A stretch of 41,882 bases of DNA from assembly GCA_027317185.1 (NCBI GenBank), contig DAHVFB010000016.1, forward strand, positions 1 through 41,882, in the 5' to 3' direction. The notes below the pieces were generated by a model. It was not told the DNA's origin and made no database searches. It was given only the letters and a program-made list of their open reading frames with translations. The translations under genes were made by a program, and so were the position numbers. Below, one piece after another: positions 24,298-32,820 of the stretch (the first letter of the stretch is position 1; each line of letters begins with the position of its first letter). This DNA comes from Deltaproteobacteria bacterium (GTDB taxonomy: Bacteria; Desulfobacterota; Binatia; Binatales; Binataceae).

Positions 24298-25392
24298 ATG
24301 ACTCCAAAGTTGTTCAGGCCCATTACCTCCCCTTCTTCACTGTTCAAGCTTTTTATTGTGTTGCCGATGCTCTTGTTCGTATTCGCCTTGGCTGCGATCA
24401 GGGCGAACGCGGCTCCCCTTGCGGTGAAGGTATCCGGCAATCAGTTGATAGATGGAAACGGGAAGACCATCCGCCTGATCGGCGTAAATCGATCCGGTAC
24501 CGAGTACCGCTGTGTCAGCCGCTGGGCCGGCATTTTCGATGGACCGTCGGACGATGCATCGATCGCGGCGATGGCGAGCTGGCACATCAACACCGTGCGC
24601 GTCCCGCTCAACGAGGATTGCTGGCTCGGAATAAACGTGGTCAATCCACAGTACTCGGGCGCCACTTATCGTAACGCGATCGTCGACTACGTAAACCGGC
24701 TGCATCGGTACGGCCTCTACGCGGTTCTCGATCTGCACTGGAACTCTGCGGGTTCCGGGGTAGCCCGCAAGCAACAGGAGATGGCCGACGCGAATTACTC
24801 TCCCGCCTTCTGGCGATCGATGGCGAACACTTTCAAGGGCGATCCAGCTACGCTGTTCGATCTGTACAACGAGCCGCACGGGAGCGCCTCGCAATGGCCG
24901 GTATGGCGCGGCGGCGGAAGCAGCCCTAAAGGCTGGCAGATGTGCGGCATGCAGACTATGGTCGATGCGGTCCGCGGCACCGGGGCAACCAACGTAATGG
25001 TGATAACCGGTGCAGGCTGGGGCAACGATATGTTCGGATGGCTCGCGAATATGCCGGAGGATCCGCTCAAGCAGATGGTCGCCTCGATTCACGTTTACGA
25101 TACCAGCGGTTGCAAAACGGCGGCTTGTTACGATTCCGTGCTGCCGCAGATAATCGCGCGTGTCCCGCTGGTCGCCGGTGAATTCGGCGAGCACGATTGC
25201 GGGCATGCGCAGGTAGTCGATCCTTTGATGAACTGGTTCGATGCCCACGGGGCAGGTTATCTGGGCTGGGCGTGGGACACGGGCGAAGGCTGGAACTGCC
25301 GATCCGGGCCGGGGTTAATCGATAACTACAGCGGAACCCCGAATTCATACGGAGCCGGCCTGCAGATGCATCTGGCCGCGCAGGAACATTAG
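24298..25392 (+). CDS. Secreted glycoside hydrolase family 5 (endoglucanase-like)
   Basis: A 364-residue protein with a signal peptide (basic n-region, hydrophobic 18-34, cleavage likely after ANA at 36-38). The mature part is one GH5 barrel: LIGVNRSGTEYRC (60-72), ASWHINTVRVPLNEDCWL (93-110), VLDLHWN, FDLYNEPHG (187-195) with acid/base Glu192, IHVYDTSG, and VAGEFGEHDC (292-301) with nucleophile Glu295. GH5 enzymes cut beta-1,4-glucans, mannans or related polymers; the subfamily is not certain and no carbohydrate-binding module is present. Several Cys (72, 108, 216, 272, 277, 301) could form disulfides outside the cytoplasm. An AGGGA lies just before the ATG. It looks like a single-gene unit with no other polysaccharide genes nearby. 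Confidence 0.93.
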   Translation: MTPKLFRPITSPSSLFKLFIVLPMLLFVFALAAIRANAAPLAVKVSGNQLIDGNGKTIRLIGVNRSGTEYRCVSRWAGIFDGPSDDASIAAMASWHINTVRVPLNEDCWLGINVVNPQYSGATYRNAIVDYVNRLHRYGLYAVLDLHWNSAGSGVARKQQEMADANYSPAFWRSMANTFKGDPATLFDLYNEPHGSASQWPVWRGGGSSPKGWQMCGMQTMVDAVRGTGATNVMVITGAGWGNDMFGWLANMPEDPLKQMVASIHVYDTSGCKTAACYDSVLPQIIARVPLVAGEFGEHDCGHAQVVDPLMNWFDAHGAGYLGWAWDTGEGWNCRSGPGLIDNYSGTPNSYGAGLQMHLAAQEH

Positions 25393-25649
25393 TTCAACCG
25401 CGGCCACTCACGGCATCATACTAATTCTTCAGTTTCTGCGCGAAAACGCAGTGATTGTGTCCGCTCTCGGATGCTGTAAGATTTTGCTCACAATCAGGCC
25501 GCGATCGTCGCGCGGTAGCTCGCCAAGGCTCCCGCTAATGACATAAATTGAAGCGGGCCATTGTCTGAGCGCGAGACTTAAGGCAAAAAATTAAGGCTTG
25601 ATTTCGTACCGTCTGGTGATGGCAGCGCCCGGTGCTTCGCCGAACAGAA

Positions 25650-25680
25650 CTGAAATCGATGGTCAGACCTGAAATCGATG
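25650..25680. repeat. Direct repeat ctgaaatcgatg upstream of pntAA
   Basis: Two exact copies, 25650-25661 and 25669-25680, start 19 bases apart (close to two helical turns). They lie 24 bases upstream of the pntAA start, so close to or inside the likely promoter or 5' leader. Each copy contains the palindrome atcgat, and a third atcgat follows at 25681-25686. Confidence 0.55.
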
Positions 25681-25692
25681 ATCGATCCGCTC

Positions 25693-25699
25693 GAGGAGG
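25693..25699 (+). promoter_or_regulatory. Strong Shine-Dalgarno of pntAA
   Basis: gaggagg lies five bases before the pntAA ATG and fixes that start. Confidence 0.8.
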
Positions 25700-25704
25700 G
25701 GTGA

Positions 25705-26820
25705 ATGCGCGTAGGAGTTCCGACTGAAACCGCCGCTGGTGAGAACCGGGTAGCTTTGGTGCCTGACGGCGTCGGGCGTTTGGTGAAGGCAGGACTGGAA
25801 GTGATGGTCCAGGCTGGAGCCGGAGCGCGCGCGCATTTTAACGACGATGCCTATGCGAAGTCCGGCGCAACGCTGGCCGATGCCGCGCGCGTATTCGCTG
25901 AGTCCGATCTGCTGGTAAAAGTTCGGCGGCCCTCTTTCGATGAGATCAAGCTGATTCAGCCCGACCGCGCGATAGCCTCACTGATGCAGCCGGCATCGAG
26001 CGGCGAAATATTCGGTTCGCTGGCGACGGCCAGGATCACGGCCCTCGCGATGGAACTGGTGCCGCGAATCTCGGCCGCGCAATCGCTCGACGTACTGTCC
26101 TCGCAGGCCACCATCGCCGGTTACAAAGCCGTGCTGATCGGCGCGGCGGCGATGTCACGCATGCTGCCGATGATGATTACGGCGGCCGGCACGCTAATCC
26201 CCGCCAAGGTGTTTATCATCGGGGCCGGCGTGGCCGGGCTGCAGGCGATCGCCACCTCGCGGCGTCTGGGCGCGGTGGTGTCGGCTTTCGATGTGCGGGC
26301 GGCGGCCCGGCAGGAGATCGAAAGTCTGGGCGCCACTTTTATCACCAAGGCCGAGCAGCCTAAGGACGCCGAGGCGGCGGGCGGTTATGCGCGCGAGTTG
26401 AAAGACGACGAAGCGCGCCTGATCCTCGAAGCGATCGGCGGGCATATACACGATCAGGACCTGGTCATCAGCACCGCGCAGATCCCCGGCCGTCCCGCGC
26501 CGCGGCTCGTCACCGCCCAGATGGTGGCGGCGATGCGGCCCGGCTCGGTGATAGTCGATTTGGCGGCTGAAACCGGCGGCAACTGCGAATTGACCAAACT
26601 CGGCGAGACGGTCGAATCCAACGGTGTCGCGATTTACGGACCGTCCAACATCGCGGCCACCATACCGACTCACGCCAGCCAGATGTACAGCCGCAATATC
26701 GAAGCGATGCTGAAGCTGCTGGTCAAAGATGGCCAATTCAATCTCGATTTACAGGATCGGATTATCGGCCCGATGGTGGTTACTCATCAGGGTGAAATCC
26801 GCTACGGGAAAAGTCACTAA
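25705..26820 (+). CDS. pntAA: NAD(P) transhydrogenase subunit alpha, part 1 (NAD-binding domain I)
   Basis: The 371-residue soluble domain I of the proton-translocating transhydrogenase, which binds NADH and passes hydride to NADP+ on the beta subunit. MRVGVPTETAAGENRVALVP (1-20) is the alanine-dehydrogenase/PNT N-terminal signature. SSQATIAGYKAVL leads to the nucleotide fold with GAGVAGLQAIATSRRLGA, then SAFDVRAAARQEIESLGA (RDR-loop region) and DLAAETGGNCELT near the C-terminus. It lacks the membrane helices, which are the next gene, so this is the three-subunit arrangement found in Rhodospirillum-type operons. Confidence 0.96.
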   Translation: MRVGVPTETAAGENRVALVPDGVGRLVKAGLEVMVQAGAGARAHFNDDAYAKSGATLADAARVFAESDLLVKVRRPSFDEIKLIQPDRAIASLMQPASSGEIFGSLATARITALAMELVPRISAAQSLDVLSSQATIAGYKAVLIGAAAMSRMLPMMITAAGTLIPAKVFIIGAGVAGLQAIATSRRLGAVVSAFDVRAAARQEIESLGATFITKAEQPKDAEAAGGYARELKDDEARLILEAIGGHIHDQDLVISTAQIPGRPAPRLVTAQMVAAMRPGSVIVDLAAETGGNCELTKLGETVESNGVAIYGPSNIAATIPTHASQMYSRNIEAMLKLLVKDGQFNLDLQDRIIGPMVVTHQGEIRYGKSH

Positions 26821-26853
26821 CCGCCGGCGGCGGTGGTGCGGAGAAAAACAGAC

Positions 26854-27186
26854 ATGAACACGGTTATGTGGTTTGCGGAACTGTATATAGCGCTGCTGGC
26901 GGGTTTCGTCGGTTACCAGATGATCGCGCGCGTCCCGCCGCTGCTGCATACGCCGCTGATGGCCGCCACCAATGCGATCGACGCCATCACCGTGGTCGGC
27001 GCGATGGTGCTGGCGGGCCGCGGCCACGGCTGGCTTGCGACGGTGCTCGGGACCATCGCGGTGGCCTCCGCCATGAGCAACGTGGTCGGTGGCTTTCTGA
27101 TCACTGACCGGATGCTCGCGATGTTCCGGGGCGGTTCAGGCAACGGTGCGGCCAAGGCGGCGAGTAACGGCCGGGGGATGCACTGA
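26854..27186 (+). CDS. pntAB: NAD(P) transhydrogenase subunit alpha, part 2 (membrane)
   Basis: A 110-residue membrane protein with three hydrophobic helices (about 6-28, 35-57, 60-82) containing YIALLAGFVGYQMI, ATNAIDAITVVGAMVLAG and ASAMSNVVGGFLITDRMLAMF. These match the PntAB part of proton-channel domain II. The ATG of MNTVMWFAELY follows GGAG at a suitable distance; an upstream frame would add seven residues. Its TGA overlaps the pntB ATG by one base (TGATG). Confidence 0.95.
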   Translation: MNTVMWFAELYIALLAGFVGYQMIARVPPLLHTPLMAATNAIDAITVVGAMVLAGRGHGWLATVLGTIAVASAMSNVVGGFLITDRMLAMFRGGSGNGAAKAASNGRGMH

Positions 27187-28583
27187 TGAGCAGGGATACG
27201 ATCGTCCTCGCGGCCTACTTCGTTTCGTCGATACTGTTCATCCTCGGCGTCAAGAGCATGACGCATCCCGACTCCGCGCGGCGCGGAATGCAGTACGCGG
27301 CGCTGGGGATGGCGGTTGCAATCCTCGGCACGCTCTTCCTGCACGACATCATCACCTACAAGTGGATCGTTATCGGACTGATCGCGGGATCGATTATCGG
27401 CTATCCGCTCGGAATGTGGGTGCCGATGACCGCGATGCCGGAACGAATCGCGATTTCGCATACCTTCGGCTCACTGGCGGCGGCGCTGGTCGGAATCGCC
27501 GAATATTACAATGCCTATCATCTGACCGGCGCGACCGGCGTCGGTCATGCCGAGATGGCGGCGCTCGGTCTTGAAGTGCTGTTCGGATCGCTCACCGTGA
27601 CCGGCAGCTTCATGGCCTGCGGCAAGCTCCAGGGCTTTATCAGCGAACGCTCGGTCATCTATCCGTATCAGAATGAAACGAACATCGGGATGTTCGTCAT
27701 CGCGGTCCTGATGTTCCTTTTTCTGATCATCGCGCCCGGCGCTCAGGTCGTCTTCTATGCGATGACGCTGCTGGCAGTGCTGCTCGGGGTTCTGATGGTT
27801 CTGCCGATTGGCGGCGCCGACATGCCGGTACTGCTGTCGCTGTTCAACGCCTATACCGGGCTGGCTGCGGCCGCCACCGGCTTCGCGCTCAATAACTATG
27901 TTTTGATCATCACCGGCGCACTCGACGGCGCTTCCGGTTTCATTTTGTCGATTGCGATGAGCAAGGCGATGAACCGATCGTTCACCAATGTCCTGTTTGG
28001 CGCCTTTGGCAGCGCCACCGAGGGTGCGGTGGCCCGCTCGGCCGAGGGTCTCGCCGTCCATCCGATCACGGTCGAGGACGCTGCGCTGCAACTGGCCTAT
28101 GCGCGCGAAGTGATCATCGTTCCGGGCTACGGGATGGCGGTGGCGCAATGTCAGCATCAGGTGCGCGAGCTTACCGACCTGATCGAGCGGCGCGGCGGCG
28201 AGGTGAAATTCGCGATTCACCCGGTGGCGGGCCGCATGCCGGGCCATATGAATGTACTGCTGGCGGAGGTCGATATTCCCTATGCCCGGCTGTACGGGAT
28301 GGAGGATATCAATCCGGAGTTCCCGCAGGCGGACGTGGCGCTGGTGATCGGTGCGAACGACGTGGTGAATCCGGCCGCTAAGGATGAACCCGGCAGCCCG
28401 ATTTACGGCATGCCGATTCTCAATGTCGAAGACGCGCGCAGTGTGATCGTGCTCAAGCGCAGCATGAACAAGGGTTTTGCGGGAATCGAAAACGATCTGT
28501 TCTATCGCGACAAAACTTTCATGCTGTTCGGCGACGCCAAGGACTCGCTCGGCAAACTGATCTCCGAAATGAAGAACGCCTGA
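27186..28583 (+). CDS. pntB: NAD(P) transhydrogenase subunit beta
   Basis: A 465-residue subunit: the N-terminal 260 residues form about eight or nine membrane helices of domain II, and the C-terminal 180 residues form the NADP(H)-binding domain III. ISHTFGSLAAALVGIAEYYN carries the conserved membrane His region and MSKAMNRSFTNVLFG precedes domain III. VPGYGMAVAQCQHQVREL, FAIHPVAGRMPGHMNVLLAE and LVIGANDVVNPAAKDEPGSP are the domain III signatures. With PntAA and PntAB it would form NADPH from NADH at the expense of the proton gradient, supplying reductant for biosynthesis. Confidence 0.97.
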   Translation: MSRDTIVLAAYFVSSILFILGVKSMTHPDSARRGMQYAALGMAVAILGTLFLHDIITYKWIVIGLIAGSIIGYPLGMWVPMTAMPERIAISHTFGSLAAALVGIAEYYNAYHLTGATGVGHAEMAALGLEVLFGSLTVTGSFMACGKLQGFISERSVIYPYQNETNIGMFVIAVLMFLFLIIAPGAQVVFYAMTLLAVLLGVLMVLPIGGADMPVLLSLFNAYTGLAAAATGFALNNYVLIITGALDGASGFILSIAMSKAMNRSFTNVLFGAFGSATEGAVARSAEGLAVHPITVEDAALQLAYAREVIIVPGYGMAVAQCQHQVRELTDLIERRGGEVKFAIHPVAGRMPGHMNVLLAEVDIPYARLYGMEDINPEFPQADVALVIGANDVVNPAAKDEPGSPIYGMPILNVEDARSVIVLKRSMNKGFAGIENDLFYRDKTFMLFGDAKDSLGKLISEMKNA

Positions 28584-28610
28584 TCAGCGCAACGCGGAGA
28601 CCTCTCTCTG

Positions 28611-28634
28611 CCCTCCCCTTGGAAAAGGGGAGGG
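28611..28634. terminator. Perfect 10-bp-stem hairpin after pntB
   Basis: ccctcccctt (28611-28620) pairs fully with aaggggaggg (28625-28634) around the tetraloop ggaa, 28 bases after the pntB stop. No T-run follows on either strand, so it is either an atypical terminator, an mRNA 3'-end stabiliser, or one copy of a dispersed intergenic palindrome. The pntB side is the only gene end close to it. Confidence 0.6.
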
Positions 28635-28731
28635 AATTAGATCGCGCCTTAGCTTGAGATTTTTTTGGCGGAAACGGGCAAAAACGCGGTATCAGGCGAA
28701 CATCCCGTACGGATGGGTGACCCAACAAATG

Positions 28732-28920
28732 CTATCCTCTCCATTTCGAACACAAGTAGTCTGAAAACGTCCGTGATTCCATTTCGTGCCACTGAATGTC
28801 TGTAAGACGAACGATTCCCGACCCGTCGCATGATGAGCACGAAAACTTGACGTCGACGTATAATGTGTCATTAATCGGCTGCGGGACCTGAACCACACTC
28901 AAAACTTCGCTCTTTTTCAC
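28732..28920 (-). CDS. Possible small protein with one CxxCxGxG motif
   Basis: A possible 62-residue protein starting at GTG with AGGA four bases upstream. The sequence VKFSCSSCDGSGIV near the middle carries CxxCxGxG, the zinc-knuckle repeat of DnaJ-type proteins, but only one copy; a further Cys lies in DYLCSKW near the end. No family is recognised. It is downstream of the EF-G paralog (78 bases from that stop), in DNA of about 48% G+C by hand count, well below the surroundings. It could be a degraded gene fragment or a small acquired gene; a longer frame reaching 28995 with GTG start is also open. Confidence 0.35.
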   Translation of the reverse strand: MKKSEVLSVVQVPQPINDTLYVDVKFSCSSCDGSGIVRLTDIQWHEMESRTFSDYLCSKWRG

Positions 28921-28998
28921 GTGTTCCTGGCGATTTCCGTTGTGACTCTCCGAGTCCTTAGTCGCGATCAATCCCCCTACCCTTCCCGCGCCCACCCA

Positions 28999-31104
28999 TC
29001 AGGCGTGCGCGTGATGCAACTTGGCCGTTTCGCGTGCGGCCCTCGCCTCCTTGACGATCTTCTCCGCGATCGGCGGGGGCGTCTCCTCGTAATGCGAAAA
29101 GGTCTGCTCGAACGAACCGCGCCCCGAGGTGATCGAGCGCAGATCGGGCGCATACTTGAGCACTTCCGACATCGGCACCAGCGCCTTGATCACCTGGCTC
29201 GATCCTTTGCGATCCATCCCCAGCACCTTGCCGCGGCGCGAATTCAGATCGCCGATCACGTCGCCCATGCACTCATCGGGGCAGCTCACTTCGAGCGTCA
29301 TGATCGGTTCGAGAATGATCGGCCGGGCTTTTTCCAAGGCGTTCTTCATGCCCATCGAGGCTGCAATCTGAAAGGCCATGTCGGATGAATCGACATCGTG
29401 ATAGCTGCCGTCGAAGACGGTGACCTTCACGTCCACCATTGGATAACCGGCCAGAAAGCCCTCGGTCAGGTTGTTACGGCAGCCCTTCTCGACCGATGGA
29501 ATGAAATTGCGCGGAATCGATCCGCCCACGATTTCATCGACGAACTCGAACCCGCCGCCGCGCGGCAACGGTTCTATTCTGAGCCAGCAGTCGCCATATT
29601 GTCCGCGTCCGCCCGACTGCTTTTTGTACTTCCCCTGCGCCTCGGCGCGGCCCTTGATCGCCTCTTTGTAGGGCACCTTGGGCGCTTGCAGATCAACCTC
29701 AACGTTAAACTTACGCTTTAACTTTTCCACCGTGGTCTCGATATGCATCTGACCGGTGCCCGAAAGAATTATTTCGTGGGTCTGCGCGTCGCGATGGGTT
29801 TCGAGCGCCGGGTCTTCCTCAATCAGGCGCTGCAACGCGGTCGAGGCCCGTTCCTCATCGGCTCGCGTGCGCGGCCGAATGGCAAAAGAGATGACCGGGG
29901 CCGGCCGCTTGAGCGGAGGCAGAATCAGCGGCGATTTTTCATCGCATAGCGTATCGCTGGTGATGGTATCCTTGAGCTTGGCGACCGCGGCGATTTCGCC
30001 TGGCAGCGCCATCGCCAGCGGAGCCTGCTTTTTGCCCTCCAGCCGCAGGAGCTGACCGAAACGCTCGCGGGTCTGATGAGTCGCGTTCAGCACCACTGCA
30101 TCGCTGATGGCCCGGCCTGAGACCACGCGGAATATCGAGAGCTTGCCGACGAAAGGATCAATTACGGTCTTGAATACAAACGCGCAGAACGGCTCGTTAG
30201 GATCGTGCTTGCGCTCGACCAGTCCACCATTGGTGAGCGGATGGCCGGTCGCCGCCGGACGTTCGTTGGGAGCGGGCAGCAGGCTCACAATCGCATCGAG
30301 CAGCGGTCCGATACCGATATTCTTCACTCCCGATCCACAGAAAACCGGAGTCAGTTTCCCGGCCATCACCGCCGCCCTCAATGCGGCGCGGAGTTCTTCG
30401 TCCCCCAGGGTGCCCTGGTCGAGATATTTTTCGAGCAGCGCATCGTCGGTCTCCGCGACCGCCTCCCACAGTTTTATACGCGCCTCCTCGGCCCGTTGTT
30501 TGGCCTCGCCGGCTAAATCCGCTTCCTTGGCCTTGCCGCTATTATCGGGATAGGTCAGCGCTTTCATCGCAAGCACGTCGATCACTCCGTTGAACGAGGT
30601 TTCCTCGCCAAGTGGGAGGGTCAGCGCCACCGGATGAGCCGACAAAGTTTTTTCAAGATCGTTCATTGCAGCGGCGAAACTGGTGCGTTCTTTATCCAGC
30701 CGCGCAACGAATGCGATCCGCGGCAGATTAAGTTCCTCGATCTGCTGCCAGATTTTTTCCGACTCGACCTTCAGATCACGGCCCGGCGTGGCGACGAATA
30801 CCGCCGCATCGACCATCCGCATGGTATTGAAGGTGTCGGGCAGAAAGGCGTTGTAGCCCGGCGTATTAGCCAGAATGACTTCGGTCTTTTTCCAGTTGAA
30901 ATGATGAAACGAAGAGCTGATGGAGATTTGACGGGATAATTCTTCGGGCTCGAAATCCATTGCCGCGGTGCCATCGTCAGGACGCCCTAGCCGGGTGGTC
31001 GCCCCGGCGGCGAACAAGATACCCTCGGCGGTTTGCGTCTTGCCGGCGCCTCCCTGGCCCACGATCGCGATCGTTCTCAGACGTCCGATTTCCTCGACAG
31101 CCAT
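28999..31104 (-). CDS. EF-G paralog (FusA2-type) with altered GTPase motifs
   Basis: A 701-residue translational GTPase of the EF-G-like group common in deltaproteobacteria and relatives. It has the full domain layout I-V: LTPVFCGSGVKNIG at the end of the G domain, then domain II, and the C-terminal GGSIPRNFIPSVEKGC and SSDMAFQIAASMGMKNAL of domains IV and V. G-domain motifs differ from EF-G: the P-loop is GQGGAGKT (16-23, intact), the switch I phrase is SRQISI (canonical RGITI), G3 is NTPGY (80-84, canonical DTPGH with the catalytic His), and G4 is ARLDK (134-138, canonical NKxD). It is likely weak or different in GTP hydrolysis. The canonical fusA is presumably elsewhere. birA lies 31 bases upstream. 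Confidence 0.9.
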   Translation of the reverse strand: MAVEEIGRLRTIAIVGQGGAGKTQTAEGILFAAGATTRLGRPDDGTAAMDFEPEELSRQISISSSFHHFNWKKTEVILANTPGYNAFLPDTFNTMRMVDAAVFVATPGRDLKVESEKIWQQIEELNLPRIAFVARLDKERTSFAAAMNDLEKTLSAHPVALTLPLGEETSFNGVIDVLAMKALTYPDNSGKAKEADLAGEAKQRAEEARIKLWEAVAETDDALLEKYLDQGTLGDEELRAALRAAVMAGKLTPVFCGSGVKNIGIGPLLDAIVSLLPAPNERPAATGHPLTNGGLVERKHDPNEPFCAFVFKTVIDPFVGKLSIFRVVSGRAISDAVVLNATHQTRERFGQLLRLEGKKQAPLAMALPGEIAAVAKLKDTITSDTLCDEKSPLILPPLKRPAPVISFAIRPRTRADEERASTALQRLIEEDPALETHRDAQTHEIILSGTGQMHIETTVEKLKRKFNVEVDLQAPKVPYKEAIKGRAEAQGKYKKQSGGRGQYGDCWLRIEPLPRGGGFEFVDEIVGGSIPRNFIPSVEKGCRNNLTEGFLAGYPMVDVKVTVFDGSYHDVDSSDMAFQIAASMGMKNALEKARPIILEPIMTLEVSCPDECMGDVIGDLNSRRGKVLGMDRKGSSQVIKALVPMSEVLKYAPDLRSITSGRGSFEQTFSHYEETPPPIAEKIVKEARAARETAKLHHAHA

Positions 31105-31135
31105 AAGAATTACCTCTGTATTTCGTGCGCTTTAC

Positions 31136-31954
31136 TTACAATTGATAAGCCCCTTCGACAGTTACCTCGCCCGCTACAAAACGGAGCGTTCCCGTGCCGG
31201 TTTCCAGCATCAGCGCCCCGTCCACATCGATTCCCCGCACCACCCCGGTTTCGCGTGCGGTCCCGCTGACCACTACGACTCGCCTGCCGGTCAACGCAGA
31301 GTAGCCTTCCCACACTGGACGGACCGGGTCAAACCCCAGCCTCTCAGCTTCCATATAGCGATAGTTCAGGCGGCTGAAAAGCGCAGCCGCAAGCGCCGGC
31401 CGGTCACATGATTCGCCGGTCGCGGCGCGGATCGAAATGGCGGTCTCGCGCAGGTCGGCGGGAATCTCGACGGCCTGAAGATTAACGTTGATCCCGATAC
31501 CGAGCAGCACCGCCACGATCTGCCCTCGTTCGGTAACGGTCTCGGAGATGATGCCGCCGGTTTTGCGCCCATCGATCCACAAATCATTGGGCCATTTGAG
31601 ACGCACGCGGGCGGGCGCGACCAGCTCAATCGCTTCGGCCGCCGCCACTCCCGCCACCAGACTAAGCTGCGGCATCAGCTCGGCGGCCATACGCGGGCGC
31701 AGAATTACCGTGAGATAGAGATTGACGCCGGGCGGCGAATGCCATCGGCGCCGCATCCGTCCGCGGCCGGCGCTCTGCGAGTCCGCGATTACGACCGTGC
31801 CCTGCGCACTCCCATGAGCCGCCAGTTCGGCAGCTTTTTCCTGCGTCGAGGCGAGGGATTCGAAAAAGTAGATTCGCCAGCCGATTTCGCCGGGACCGCC
31901 GCGTTCTATGATCTCGTATGGATTCATCGTCGGCAGCGCCCCGCGGCAAAGCAT
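31136..31954 (-). CDS. birA: Biotin-[acetyl-CoA-carboxylase] ligase
   Basis: A 272-residue biotin protein ligase that activates biotin to biotinyl-5'-AMP and attaches it to AccB (Lys131 of the BCCP encoded at about 5 kb). The adenylate-binding loop SAGRGRMRRRWHSP (61-74), RLKWPNDLWIDGRKTGGII with the catalytic Lys, and the C-terminal SH3-like part (GIDVDGALMLETG) are present. There is no N-terminal helix-turn-helix, so it is a monofunctional class I ligase that does not itself repress biotin genes. A second ATG at 31925-31927 is an equally plausible start. The start is eight bases after the nadC stop, implying co-translation. Confidence 0.95.
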   Translation of the reverse strand: MLCRGALPTMNPYEIIERGGPGEIGWRIYFFESLASTQEKAAELAAHGSAQGTVVIADSQSAGRGRMRRRWHSPPGVNLYLTVILRPRMAAELMPQLSLVAGVAAAEAIELVAPARVRLKWPNDLWIDGRKTGGIISETVTERGQIVAVLLGIGINVNLQAVEIPADLRETAISIRAATGESCDRPALAAALFSRLNYRYMEAERLGFDPVRPVWEGYSALTGRRVVVVSGTARETGVVRGIDVDGALMLETGTGTLRFVAGEVTVEGAYQL

Positions 31955-31962
31955 CGCGGAGG

Positions 31963-32811
31963 TCAGCGGGTCTGGATCCTCATGCTCAAGTCCACCGCGC
32001 GCACCGAATGGGTCAGCGCGCCGACGGATATCAGATCGACACCGGTTTCCGCGATTTCGCGCACGCGATCGATCGTGATTCCGCCCGAGGCTTCGAATTG
32101 CACCCCCGCTCCGGCGATTTCGCGCGCCTGCCGCATCTGTTCGGTCGTCATGTTATCGAGCAGGATCACGGTCACCCCGGCGCGTAAGGCCTCTTCAAGC
32201 TGTTCCAGGGTTTCGCATTCGACCTGAATCTGTACCGTATGCGGCGCGATTTGACGGGTGCGCTCGATCGCTTTGGTGATCGAACCGGCCGCGGCAATGT
32301 GATTATCCTTGAGCAATACGCCGCCATCGAGCCCGAAGCGATGGTTGAATCCGCCGCCGATGCGAACCGCGTATTTCTCCAGTTCGCGCAGTCCCGGATG
32401 GGTTTTCCGCGTATCGATAATGCGCGCGCGCGTGCCTGCGATCGCCTCGACGTAAGCCCGCGTGGCGGTGGCAATCCCGGATAGCAATTGCAGAAAATTG
32501 AGCGCGGTGCGCTCCGCGATCAGTATTCCGCTTAGCAGCCCGTCGATTTCGACCGCCGCCTGTCCCGCCCGCAGTTCCGATCCTTCGGGCGTCAAAAGCT
32601 CGAACTTCGCTTCGGCGCCGGCCATCGCGAACAGCTTTTCGAGCAGCACGCCGCCGCAGAAGATGATGCGTTTTTCCTTGCACGTGATCTTCGCGCGGCC
32701 CGGCTGACCGGGCGCGACGGTCGCGGCGGTGCTGATATCGCCATGACCTATATCTTCATCGAGCGCCCGCCGCAGGACGGGAGTGAGATCAAGCTGCCGT
32801 AGAATTTCCAT
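31963..32811 (-). CDS. nadC: Nicotinate-nucleotide pyrophosphorylase (carboxylating)
   Basis: A 282-residue quinolinate phosphoribosyltransferase, which converts quinolinate and PRPP to nicotinate mononucleotide in de novo NAD synthesis. GDISTAATVAPGQPGRAKI (24-42), AERTALNFLQLLSGIATATR (about 99-118), IIDTRKTHPGLRELEKYAVRIGGGFNHRFGL (substrate-binding Arg, Lys and His) and VDLISVGALTHSVRAVD are diagnostic. Its direct neighbours are valS (stop nine bases upstream) and birA. Confidence 0.97.
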   Translation of the reverse strand: MEILRQLDLTPVLRRALDEDIGHGDISTAATVAPGQPGRAKITCKEKRIIFCGGVLLEKLFAMAGAEAKFELLTPEGSELRAGQAAVEIDGLLSGILIAERTALNFLQLLSGIATATRAYVEAIAGTRARIIDTRKTHPGLRELEKYAVRIGGGFNHRFGLDGGVLLKDNHIAAAGSITKAIERTRQIAPHTVQIQVECETLEQLEEALRAGVTVILLDNMTTEQMRQAREIAGAGVQFEASGGITIDRVREIAETGVDLISVGALTHSVRAVDLSMRIQTR

Positions 32812-32820
32812 TTGGTGCCA

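Larger units (their letters stand above)
25393..25704. other. 312-base intergenic region before the transhydrogenase operon
   Basis: No gene is visible. It contains a short hairpin (ctgcg/cgcag around 25436-25451), a duplicated ttaaggc (25578-25584 and 25591-25597) flanking an A-run, and the 12-base direct repeat listed next. It must hold the GH5 terminator region and the pnt promoter, but neither is clear by consensus. Confidence 0.6.

Noticed and set aside
28999-31104. GTPase chaperone for the acyl-CoA mutase
   Set aside because: Domains II-V identify a translation-factor paralog, not the small MeaB/ArgK G protein.
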